A stretch of 64,000 nt of DNA, from NCBI GenBank assembly GCA_017942165.1, contig JAGKSB010000009.1, positions 1 to 64,000 of the forward strand, written 5' to 3'. Positions 34,781-42,209 of the stretch are shown in pieces; the stretch's first letter is position 1; every line of letters begins with the position of its first letter. The notes below the pieces were generated by a model that was not told where the DNA came from, did not search any database, and saw only the letters and a program-made list of their open reading frames with translations. The position numbers were made by a program, and so were the translations under genes. Source of the stretch: Rhinopithecimicrobium faecis (GTDB taxonomy: Bacteria > Bacteroidota > Bacteroidia > Sphingobacteriales > Sphingobacteriaceae).

Positions 34781-36016
34781 TTATGAAGGCGTCGAAGTAT
34801 TTTCTTTTCTAGGGAATTTTTTAAAATTCTTTTTCTTTACAAATTTCTTAGGCCCTGAGGACACTTTCTTAGGTTGATAGCTAGGTCCCTCTTTAAATCC
34901 TTCCGGCAGGGCTACCTTTGTTATCTCTTCCCCAATTAATTGCTCAATATGACTGAACTTCAATTGATCTTTTGTATTTATAAAGGTCATGGCTGTCCCT
35001 GTTGTGGAGGCGCGTGCTGTACGTCCTACGCGGTGGATATAATCCTCAGGATCTGGTGGCACATCATAGTTGACCACGAGATCAATACCTACAACATCAA
35101 TACCGCGCGAAATCACATCCGTACCAATGAGCACATGTAGACGTTTAGATTTAAAACGCAACATAACTTCTTCACGATGCGATTGGATAAGATCCGAGTG
35201 GAAAGCTTCGGCTTTTAAGCCACGCTTCTGCAACTCAATTGTCAAGCGCTTAACAATTTCTTTCCTAGAGGCAAAGACAATCACCGTTTCATAGGTTTTA
35301 GCCGTAAGGATTTGAATAAGCAGATCCGTCTTTTGTTCGTCGTAAGCTAAGTAAGCCAATTGAGTGATTCCTGCCGCAGGCTTGGAGAGTGCGATATTTA
35401 CTTCTACGGGATTTTTCAAAATCTTCTTCGCTAACGTCCTTATCTTCGGCGGCATTGTAGCTGAGAATAGTAGATTCTGTCTCTCCGCAGGCAGGTAGCT
35501 CAATATGCGTTCTATATCTTCATAGAATCCCATATCCAACATCCGATCCGCTTCATCAAGCACAAAATGTTGAAGCTTTTTGAAATTCATCTTGCCGGAG
35601 CTTAGGTGAGCAATAAGTCGGCCTGGTGTGGCAACAATAATATTGGTTCCAGACTTAATCGCCGAGCGCTGCTGCTCATACTCCATGCCATCTCCACCAC
35701 CGTAAACAGCAATGGAACTTGCTCCCGTAAAATAGCTTAGCCCCATGATCTGTTGATCAATTTGCAAAGCTAATTCCCGCGTAGGCACTAAAATTATGGC
35801 ATTCACATGCTCCGCAGGATGCTGAGCTAATTTTTCTAATATGGGTAATAAGTAAGAGGCCGTCTTCCCTGTCCCTGTCTGCGCGCAAGCAATAATATCT
35901 TTATGTTGAAGAATTACGGGTATTGTTTGCTCTTGAATGGCGGTAGCATCCGTAAACCCCATGCTATCAAGGCCTTCCTGTAAAACAGGAGTAAAGCCAA
36001 ATTCTGAAAATTTCAA
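34781..36016 (-). CDS. DEAD-box ATP-dependent RNA helicase, RhlE-like
   Basis: A 411-residue RNA helicase of the RhlE/CsdA class. The Q motif (FTDATAIQEQT) is followed by Walker A AQTGTGKT at residues 45-52, PTRELALQ, LDEADRMLDMGF, FSATMP, RGIDVVGIDLVVNYDVPPDPEDY and HRVGRTAR. The C-terminal tail of about 30 residues is Lys-rich (KKFVKKKNFKKF) and probably RNA-binding. Likely roles are ribosome assembly or mRNA turnover. The AUG at 36016 opens with MKFSEFGFTPVL, the normal start. It stands alone, divergent from the MarR gene. Confidence 0.94.
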   Translation of the reverse strand: MKFSEFGFTPVLQEGLDSMGFTDATAIQEQTIPVILQHKDIIACAQTGTGKTASYLLPILEKLAQHPAEHVNAIILVPTRELALQIDQQIMGLSYFTGASSIAVYGGGDGMEYEQQRSAIKSGTNIIVATPGRLIAHLSSGKMNFKKLQHFVLDEADRMLDMGFYEDIERILSYLPAERQNLLFSATMPPKIRTLAKKILKNPVEVNIALSKPAAGITQLAYLAYDEQKTDLLIQILTAKTYETVIVFASRKEIVKRLTIELQKRGLKAEAFHSDLIQSHREEVMLRFKSKRLHVLIGTDVISRGIDVVGIDLVVNYDVPPDPEDYIHRVGRTARASTTGTAMTFINTKDQLKFSHIEQLIGEEITKVALPEGFKEGPSYQPKKVSSGPKKFVKKKNFKKFPRKENTSTPS

Positions 36017-36138
36017 TGTATGGTATCTTGTTTTGTGTAAAAACTAGTATAAGGTAAGATTTATAATTTACAATCCCTAAAAATCTCAAATTTAGCTGAC
36101 TTTTACCCGCTAATTCATGCTGAAATTCACCTATTTTA

Positions 36139-36167
36139 GTTATATTTGTAACCGTTATAAAAATAAC
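36139..36167 (+). promoter_or_regulatory. MarR-gene promoter with paired inverted repeats
   Basis: TATATTTG (36141-36148) is a -7 box for the MarR gene. It sits inside GTTA-N6-TAAC (36139-36152), directly followed by GTTAT-AAAA-ATAAC (36154-36167). Both inverted repeats share the half-site GTTA. Self-binding by the MarR protein would block transcription. Operator function is inferred. Confidence 0.45.
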
Positions 36168-36176
36168 TACCTACTG

Positions 36177-36614
36177 ATGGAAAAACAATTTAGTATCGCC
36201 TTAAACTCGGCTGAATTAATTAAATATGCCTTTTATAAGGAATATCATCTTCCCCCAGCTTTAGCACATATCAACCTCACACAGGAACGGATATTAATGA
36301 CCATCAACAGTGGAATGCACCTCAATATGGTTTCTATAGCGCGCGCTATAGGGTTAGAAAAGGGCCCATTTTCACAGTCTGTAGATAAACTTGAAACATT
36401 AGGCTATGTCAAAAGAGAGCGTTCTACGAGTGACAAAAGGCAGATTCGCCTGCTATTAACAGCCGATGGAATGGCTATTTGCCAGCAGGTTGCCGCAAGT
36501 ATGGAAAGTCATTTTGCTAAAAAGTTGAATAATCTAGCCGCTGAAGAGTTGGCAGAGCTCGATACTGCGCTTGCCAGTCTAAAAAAAATTGCACACATCA
36601 TTATATCAAAATAA
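36177..36614 (+). CDS. MarR family transcriptional regulator
   Basis: With ATG 36177 this is a 145-residue winged-helix regulator (MEKQFSIALNSAELIK). Helices resembling the MarR recognition core are NMVSIARAIGLEKGPFSQSVDKLETLGYVKRERSTSDKRQIRLLLT, with the wing DKRQIRL. An earlier in-frame ATG at 36117 lies upstream of the promoter -7 box (36141-36148), so it is rejected. The next gene, a DUF2798 membrane protein, starts at 36616 right after the stop codon, so the two are cotranscribed. The effector is unknown. MarR next to DUF2798 membrane proteins occurs elsewhere. Confidence 0.88.
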   Translation: MEKQFSIALNSAELIKYAFYKEYHLPPALAHINLTQERILMTINSGMHLNMVSIARAIGLEKGPFSQSVDKLETLGYVKRERSTSDKRQIRLLLTADGMAICQQVAASMESHFAKKLNNLAAEELAELDTALASLKKIAHIIISK

Positions 36615-36615
36615 A

Positions 36616-37098
36616 ATGCAAAAAATGCCTATCAACAAAAAGGAAAAACTAGTGTATACATTCCTTATGGTCATCTTTATGGCTGGAGCGATGACCACTT
36701 ATAATGTCTTACTTGCAGAGGGATTCTCAGCGCAAAGTATACAACATGCTTGGCTTATTTTCCCAGTAATGTTTACCATCGCATTTATAATTGAATGGTT
36801 TATCGTGGCTCCTATTGCTTTCCGTGCAGTTGGAAAACTTGTTAAAGCCACTGATTCAGAAGCAAAAAAAGGCTTGACAACCGCGCTATGCTTTGTCCTG
36901 GGAATGGCAAGCTTAATGTCCTTAGTCGGAACGATTATCTTTGGAGGATTTACAGCCAATATACCCTTACTTTGGTTTAAAGCCTTTTGCGTAAATTTTC
37001 CCGTAGCCTTTATTCTTCAAGTGGCAATAGCAAGACCACTCATTGGCAGTCTTTTCCGAAGCTTATTTCCCATTGGCACCATCGTAGAGGTCAAATAA
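36616..37098 (+). CDS. DUF2798 family membrane protein
   Basis: A 160-residue integral membrane protein with four predicted helices in two repeats: an N-terminal pair KLVYTFLMVIFMAGAMTTYN and MFTIAFIIEWFIV, then FVLGMASLMSLVGTIIF and AFCVNFPVAFILQVAIARPL. The 'hydrophobic-x-R/A-P' ends at VAPIAFR and ARPLIG resemble the DUF2798 signature. ATG 36616, one base after the previous stop, is the start. The longer frame from 36589 would overlap the MarR gene. Function unknown, and it is the likely target of the MarR regulator encoded upstream. Confidence 0.82.
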   Translation: MQKMPINKKEKLVYTFLMVIFMAGAMTTYNVLLAEGFSAQSIQHAWLIFPVMFTIAFIIEWFIVAPIAFRAVGKLVKATDSEAKKGLTTALCFVLGMASLMSLVGTIIFGGFTANIPLLWFKAFCVNFPVAFILQVAIARPLIGSLFRSLFPIGTIVEVK

Positions 37099-37176
37099 CA
37101 TGAGACCATCAATAAGATTAACCTTCAAAATTTACCTATTAGAATAAAAATATTATATTTGGAAAAAATATAACCA

Positions 37177-37881
37177 ATGAGTGATGCCAAAGCAATAGAT
37201 CCTACATGGACAGATTTAGTGATAAGTCAAAAATCAAAAACAGATAATTTGACAAAAAATAAAGATGCCATAGATAGCTATTATTTTATTTTCGATTGCT
37301 TTGATAACGAGATTGAATATGTAAATAGCACATTCCAAATAATCACGGACTATGAACGCGCTGAATTTACAATCGAAAAACTGCTGCAAATTATTCATCC
37401 TGATGACAGTGCCTATTTTATTCAATGTGAAGGAAAAGGTTTAAAATTAACGAATACCCTTTCTTTTAATGAGCACTTTCGCTACTTAATGAGCTATAGC
37501 TACCGAATTAGGATTAAGAATGAAAACTATATCTGGGTAAGGCAGCTTTGTCAGGCGATTGAAGTTAATGAAGGAGGACATCTCACAAAGACGCTTGTGA
37601 AGCATCTGCGTATCAATGGAGACTACGAGCGACCGGCAAACGATTATCGTGTATTTGATAAAAATAAAAATATCTATTTAGACACTGAAAACATCTTCAA
37701 TCTAACGAAGCGGGAACAGGAAATATTGGATCTTATCTATGAGGGATTTTCTAGCACGGAGATTGCAGAAAAATTGTTTAAAAGTAAATTTACCATCGAC
37801 ACACATCGAAAAAATATCTTGAATAAAACCAACGCTAAAAATTTTCAAGAATTAATACTACGTATGCGCGTATTAGAATAA
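37177..37881 (+). CDS. PAS-LuxR family transcriptional regulator
   Basis: A 234-residue regulator. Residues about 38-130 are a PAS-like fold (YFIFDCF-type start, HPDDSAYF, RIRIKNENYIWV), which may bind a ligand or sense a signal. Residues about 170-230 form a LuxR helix-turn-helix: LTKREQEILDLIYEGFSSTEIAEKL and KFTIDTHRKNILNKTNAKN. No receiver domain and no phospho-Asp are seen, so it is not a classical response regulator. Such PAS-LuxR proteins are common in Bacteroidota. Targets are unknown, and no sensor gene is adjacent. Confidence 0.88.
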   Translation: MSDAKAIDPTWTDLVISQKSKTDNLTKNKDAIDSYYFIFDCFDNEIEYVNSTFQIITDYERAEFTIEKLLQIIHPDDSAYFIQCEGKGLKLTNTLSFNEHFRYLMSYSYRIRIKNENYIWVRQLCQAIEVNEGGHLTKTLVKHLRINGDYERPANDYRVFDKNKNIYLDTENIFNLTKREQEILDLIYEGFSSTEIAEKLFKSKFTIDTHRKNILNKTNAKNFQELILRMRVLE

Positions 37882-37907
37882 AATCACGAAGTTTTACCTT
37901 CGTGATT
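37882..37907. terminator. Terminator between the LuxR gene and the hypothetical gene
   Basis: AATCACGAAG (37882-37891) pairs with CTTCGTGATT (37898-37907) across TTTTAC. The T-run is better on the minus strand (GATTTTATT), so it may serve mainly the converging minus-strand gene. Confidence 0.7.
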
Positions 37908-37951
37908 ACTGTCATAATTTGAATTATAAGTGTTCAAAAAAAATATTCTTT

Positions 37952-38386
37952 TTAATTACTGCTACGCTTTAAGAGGTAGCTAGTTTTGATGCAACCCATA
38001 CGATCATCTAATCTACGGGCAAGTTTTAAATCGTTATCTTCCAAGGTAAAGCGGAACACGATTTCGGAGCCTTCATCATCATCATCATCAGCCGTTAAGT
38101 TAATCGTATTGTCTACGTTAATGGAGTAATTGTAAACTTTTTCTGTCCATTTTTGCGTACTTTGATTATAGCTGATTACCTGCGATAAAAAGTTGGGTTG
38201 AAATTTATAAATATATTCATTGGTGTCGAAGGACTCTTTTCTAACAGAAATTAATGATCTCTTGTTAAAAAACTCCACAGTTCTGCTGGATACCTCCCAT
38301 GAACCTGTAAGATTCGTAGAAAGACTATCTGCTTGCTCAGCTTCTAGTAGACTCATATCCGAACCACCAATAGTAACGTTTTTCAT
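37952..38386 (-). CDS. Hypothetical protein, possible lipocalin-like fold
   Basis: A 144-residue protein without signal peptide or membrane segment. NLTGSWEVSS near residue 25 and later beta-strand-rich repeats (YIYKFQPNF, YNYSINVDN, IVFRFTLEDNDLKLARRL) suggest an up-and-down beta barrel of the lipocalin or DUF4923 type, as a weak resemblance. A run of five Asp (ADDDDDEGSE) is encoded by a (TCA)6 repeat on the plus strand (38073-38090). No family is confidently recognised. Alone on the minus strand, with a terminator shared with the LuxR gene. Confidence 0.6.
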   Translation of the reverse strand: MKNVTIGGSDMSLLEAEQADSLSTNLTGSWEVSSRTVEFFNKRSLISVRKESFDTNEYIYKFQPNFLSQVISYNQSTQKWTEKVYNYSINVDNTINLTADDDDDEGSEIVFRFTLEDNDLKLARRLDDRMGCIKTSYLLKRSSN

Positions 38387-38488
38387 AAATGATTAATAAG
38401 TTTGAGAAATTATTTGAGAGCTTATTATTCCCAATTCATTTCTCAAAACTATTAAGTATTTGCTGAAGTAAGCTCATTTATTTTCAAA

Positions 38489-38506
38489 ATACCTATTTGT
38501 AGGTAT
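38489..38506 (-). terminator. Weak hairpin after the GDPD gene
   Basis: ATACCT (38489-38494) pairs with AGGTAT (38501-38506), 6-nt loop, followed on the minus strand by ATTTTG. Short and AT-rich, so only a candidate terminator. Confidence 0.35.
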
Positions 38507-38533
38507 AAAATTAATAGCGAGAAATTTATTTCA

Positions 38534-39394
38534 TTACAGCACTTCGGCAGCTTCCATCGGAAAGTCCGTTTCGAGTATTGAAGCTCCATCGGCGAAGATT
38601 TGTTTAAATTTTTCCTGACGCAATTCTTTTGTCCCTAACTTATCGTAGCTAGAAGATGCCGAGATCATACACAGCACTCCGCGGCTGTTTAACTCCTGAT
38701 AGAGAGATTGATTGCTGACTTTTATTTCAGGTCCAATGTAGACAATCATACGGTTGAAAGGGAGTCCTGAGTGGATAAACTGCTGCACGGCTTCGATCGT
38801 TCTCAAGTGCATGGAAAGGTATTGATCGGGATGCTGCGCTAAATGAAAGGCGGCCTCTTCCAAGCTATGAACGGTCACCCATACCCAAGGGTATGCTTGA
38901 TGCTTACGAATAATTTCCGCTATTTTAGCTGGTGGAATATCCTTCTTATCAAGGTTTAAAATAGTCTTTCCTTTGGCCCACTTAATCAACTCATCCAAGG
39001 TATTGATCTTATAGTTAGTGACCTCTCCTGCAGCATTTTTTAGGCGTAATTTACGGAGCTCCTTCCAGCTGTAATCGGCGACTTTCCCCTTTCCTGTTGT
39101 CGTACGATCTAATGTCGCGTCATGAATCATCACAGCGACGGAGTCTTTGGTGTATCGGGGGTCAACCTCAAAAATTGCTGGTGTCTTTTTCAGTACAGCC
39201 TTTAACGCAGGAATACTATTTTCAGGTAAGCCATTTTCTCGTGTACCCCGATGTCCCGAGATAATTTTCTTCCCTGGCGTAAAGGTGAAATACTGCTGCA
39301 TATCCGCTGCCGATTGGAAGGTTAGCTGCTGGGCACCTGCGGAGAGGCTGACAGTAAGCAATAGCAGGAGGATGCCAATAAAGTTTTTTTTCAT
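38534..39394 (-). CDS. Glycerophosphodiester phosphodiesterase family protein, secreted
   Basis: A 286-residue exported TIM-barrel phosphodiesterase (signal peptide through SLSAGA) cleaving glycerophosphodiesters to glycerol-3-phosphate and an alcohol. H48 and R49 in SGHRGTRENGLPENS, E76 and D78 in FEVD, and H91 in MIHDATLDRTT are the family's metal and catalytic residues. The GDPD insertion region is standard. It is alone on its strand, 275 nt divergent from the GMC operon. Role likely periplasmic phosphate and glycerol scavenging. Confidence 0.93.
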   Translation of the reverse strand: MKKNFIGILLLLLTVSLSAGAQQLTFQSAADMQQYFTFTPGKKIISGHRGTRENGLPENSIPALKAVLKKTPAIFEVDPRYTKDSVAVMIHDATLDRTTTGKGKVADYSWKELRKLRLKNAAGEVTNYKINTLDELIKWAKGKTILNLDKKDIPPAKIAEIIRKHQAYPWVWVTVHSLEEAAFHLAQHPDQYLSMHLRTIEAVQQFIHSGLPFNRMIVYIGPEIKVSNQSLYQELNSRGVLCMISASSSYDKLGTKELRQEKFKQIFADGASILETDFPMEAAEVL

Positions 39395-39548
39395 CTGTTA
39401 GGTTTTTCCACAAGTTAACTTTTCCTCATTAATAAATTAAGACCTCCGTGTAAATCTACTGTGACTTTTAAAGATTAAATAAAGCTTATGGAAAATAGAT
39501 TACTCCGCCTAAAAGGTTTGTAACAAGCTTGCTAAATCGATGTAATAA

Positions 39549-39578
39549 TTTGACAATCTACTATTTTATCTATATTTT
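39549..39578 (+). promoter_or_regulatory. Candidate promoter of the GMC dehydrogenase operon
   Basis: TTTG (39549-39552), 18 nt, then TAtaTTTT (39571-39578), close to the Bacteroidota consensus, about 90 nt before the start at 39670. Confidence 0.45.
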
Positions 39579-39669
39579 AGAATGTATAATAATACCCTTA
39601 TGGGGGTAATCTACCAATTCCCTTCAATCTCAAATAGAACGGAATTAACAAAAAGCCAATTATAAGATT

Positions 39670-41403
39670 ATGAGTAATTTTCAAATAAAAGAGAATACAG
39701 AAATATACGATGCTATTGTCGTTGGCTCTGGCGCAGGTGGCGGAATGTCAGCTTATATTTTAGCACATGCTGGGCTCAAAGTTTTAATGCTTGAAGCCGG
39801 CCCCTTTTATGACCCTGCAAAAGACTCTTTACAGCTGCGATGGCCTTGGGAATCCCCTCGGCGTGGTGCATCGACAACACGACCTTTTGGGGATTTCGAT
39901 GCCGCTTATGGTGGCTGGGATATCGAGGGTGAGCCCTACTCGACCGTTGCAGGTACGGAATTCTCCTGGTTTCGTGCCCGTATGTTGGGTGGACGCACAA
40001 ATCACTGGGGGCGTATTTCCCTCCGTATGGGGCCTGATGACTTCCAACCTAAGGACGGTCTTACTGAAGCTTGGCCCTTTGGCTATGAGGAAGTAAAGCC
40101 TTATTATGATCGCGTAGATCGGATGATTGGAATTTACGGCACCGTTGAGGGGATTCATAATGAGCCCGACGGCATCTTTATGAAACCGCCCAAACCAAGG
40201 CTTAACGAGCTTTATATAGCACGTGGTGCGCGCAAAGCTGGGGTGCCAGTGATTCCGGGACGCGGGGCCGTATTAACGGAAAGTTCGGAAGCTATCAAAG
40301 GGCGAGGAACCTGCTTCTATTGTGGTCAATGTGGACGTGCTTGTAAAGTTTATGGGGACTTCTCCTCCTCTTCATGCTTAGTAATTCCGGCAATGAAAAC
40401 GGGTAATCTAAAAGTGATAGACAATGCCATGGTGCGTGAGGTACTTACCAATGATGAGGGCTTGGCCATCGGTGTATCCTATGTAAATACCAAAGATCTC
40501 CAAGAGTATGCTGTTAAAGGAAAGACCGTAATCTTGGGCGCCTCCGCTTGTGAGAGTGCTCGAATTATGCTGAATTCCAAATCTAAAGCACATCCTGCTG
40601 GAGTGGGAAATAGTGCGGGTATTGTCGGCAAATATCTCCATGATTCTACGGGAGCGAGCTTAGGAGGCTTTCTACCGCAGCTCATGGACCGAAAGCGCTT
40701 TAATGAAGACGGTGTAGGCTCTGTGCATATCTACTCACCTTGGTGGGGAGATCATAAAAAACTTAGTTTCCCACGTGGCTATCATATTGAATATGGCGGA
40801 GGTTTACGGATGCCCTCCTATGGATCGATGAATTGGGTACCCCAGGTGAATGATTATCAAAAATCTGGTGAAGGCAACAAACGTAAGGGTGGCTATGGAG
40901 AGGCCCTGAAGCAAGATTACCGCAGTTTTTACGGCGCTAATGTGGGCATGGCAGGCAGAGGTACGGCTATTGCAAGGTTGGATAATTACTGTGAAATAGA
41001 TCCTAATAAAGTCGACAAATATGGAATTCCCGTCTTACGTTTTCATTATAAATGGGCTTCTGAGGAAGTCGCTCAAGCAAAGCATATGCAAGAAACCTTT
41101 CAATCCATTATGCATGAGATGGGGGCTGTCATTACGTCAAAAATTCCTGGCGCCGATACCTCCTATGGCTTAGAGGCTCCAGGCAAGATTATCCATGAGG
41201 GAGGCACCACACGGATGGGAAATAATGCGAAGACCTCAGCACTAAATAAGTGGGGACAGGCACACGATTGTGCCAACCTTTATGTGGTCGATGCGGGTCC
41301 TTTTGTGCAACAAGGAGATAAGAATCTAACATGGACAATCTTAGCCTTATCTATGCGCACTGCAGAATATATATTACAAGAGAAGAAAAAATTAAATAGT
41401 TAG
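39670..41403 (+). CDS. GMC family FAD-dependent dehydrogenase with Cys cluster
   Basis: A 577-residue sugar or alcohol dehydrogenase. The FAD-binding GSGAGGG is at residues 19-25, NHWGR about 111-115 is the second GMC motif, and the C terminus has HEGGTTRMG and DAGPFVQQGDKNLTWT with the catalytic His/Asn pair. C215, C218, C221 and C225 form CxxCxxCxxxC, with C236 nearby. Large subunits of FAD-linked glucose, gluconate and fructose dehydrogenases carry a Cys cluster here that can hold a 3Fe-4S centre. This binding is inferred. The subunit 3-like gene starts 5 nt after the stop, and the pair forms an operon, probably periplasmic through the partner's export. No cytochrome gene is present. Confidence 0.9.
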   Translation: MSNFQIKENTEIYDAIVVGSGAGGGMSAYILAHAGLKVLMLEAGPFYDPAKDSLQLRWPWESPRRGASTTRPFGDFDAAYGGWDIEGEPYSTVAGTEFSWFRARMLGGRTNHWGRISLRMGPDDFQPKDGLTEAWPFGYEEVKPYYDRVDRMIGIYGTVEGIHNEPDGIFMKPPKPRLNELYIARGARKAGVPVIPGRGAVLTESSEAIKGRGTCFYCGQCGRACKVYGDFSSSSCLVIPAMKTGNLKVIDNAMVREVLTNDEGLAIGVSYVNTKDLQEYAVKGKTVILGASACESARIMLNSKSKAHPAGVGNSAGIVGKYLHDSTGASLGGFLPQLMDRKRFNEDGVGSVHIYSPWWGDHKKLSFPRGYHIEYGGGLRMPSYGSMNWVPQVNDYQKSGEGNKRKGGYGEALKQDYRSFYGANVGMAGRGTAIARLDNYCEIDPNKVDKYGIPVLRFHYKWASEEVAQAKHMQETFQSIMHEMGAVITSKIPGADTSYGLEAPGKIIHEGGTTRMGNNAKTSALNKWGQAHDCANLYVVDAGPFVQQGDKNLTWTILALSMRTAEYILQEKKKLNS

Positions 41404-41408
41404 TCCGC

Positions 41409-42050
41409 ATGAATAGAAGAGAATCACTTAGAGCCCTCGGCCTTATGGCTGCAGGAACAGGCTTATTTGCGAGTGCATGTAACTCCAAAGACACCAAGGG
41501 TACGGCAAGCCTCAGCGAAAATTCAGGAGAGCGACTTCCTGGGATTCAAGATTTCGAATATGAACGTACCTCCTCACTTTATAAGGAAACGTTCTTTACG
41601 GAGCATGAGCTGGCAACCATCACTGTCTTAGCGGATATTATCATCCCGAAAGATGCGCAGTCTCCAGCTGCTTCGGAAGCAGGAGTACCTGCTTTTATAG
41701 AATTTATTGTCAAGGACCTTCCCGACTATAAAACGCCCATGCGGGGTGGCTTAAAATGGTTGGATATACAGAGTAATAAGCAATTTAAAAAACCTTTTAA
41801 AGACTGCCCAAATGAGCAGCAGATAAAACTTGTGGAGGCCATTGCCTATCCCGATGAGGTCGCTCCAGGGATGGAGCAAGGCGCTGCCTTCTTCACCTTA
41901 ATGCGTGATCTTACCGCCTCAGGCTATTACACCAGTGAGGTGGGAATTAAAGACTTAGCCTATGCAGGTAATAGGCCTGGAAATTGGACGGGAGTACCTG
42001 CAGACATCTTAAAAGAGCATGGCTTTGATCCGATAAATTTTATGGGTTAA
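41409..42050 (+). CDS. Gluconate 2-dehydrogenase subunit 3 family protein
   Basis: A 213-residue partner of the GMC dehydrogenase. The N terminus NRRESLRALGLMAAG contains an RR pair followed by hydrophobic residues, a Tat-like export signal, and C24 in LFASAC fits a lipobox. The Tat signal may also carry the folded GMC subunit out of the cytoplasm, as known for subunit 3 (hitchhiker) proteins. The body matches gluconate_2-dh3 (ELATITVLADIIIPKD, SEAGVPAFIEFIVKD). Its start follows the GMC stop by 5 nt, so the pair is translationally linked. Confidence 0.88.
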   Translation: MNRRESLRALGLMAAGTGLFASACNSKDTKGTASLSENSGERLPGIQDFEYERTSSLYKETFFTEHELATITVLADIIIPKDAQSPAASEAGVPAFIEFIVKDLPDYKTPMRGGLKWLDIQSNKQFKKPFKDCPNEQQIKLVEAIAYPDEVAPGMEQGAAFFTLMRDLTASGYYTSEVGIKDLAYAGNRPGNWTGVPADILKEHGFDPINFMG

Positions 42051-42086
42051 ACGGATCGCTGGAATGCTGCTTTCAAAGCATAAAAA

Positions 42087-42119
42087 ATGCCCCAAAAAGT
42101 AATTCACTTTTTGGGGCAT
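42087..42119. terminator. Terminator between dehydrogenase operon and GH20 gene
   Basis: ATGCCCCAAAAAGT (42087-42100) pairs fully with ACTTTTTGGGGCAT (42106-42119), 5-nt loop. The T-run is better on the minus strand. The stem-loop lies between convergent genes and may act in both directions. Confidence 0.85.
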
Positions 42120-42209
42120 ATGTAATATGTAGGTATTTTCAGGGTTTATTATCACGCGCTACTGCGCTATAAAATATGGGTTTCCCATAAAATACCAATG
42201 CGGGGTAAT

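Noticed and set aside
39829..40158. 109-residue open frame on the minus strand inside the GMC gene, and a 101-residue frame on the plus strand (39791-40096)
   Set aside because: Both are shadows of the GMC dehydrogenase reading frame, with no family-like features or promoter.
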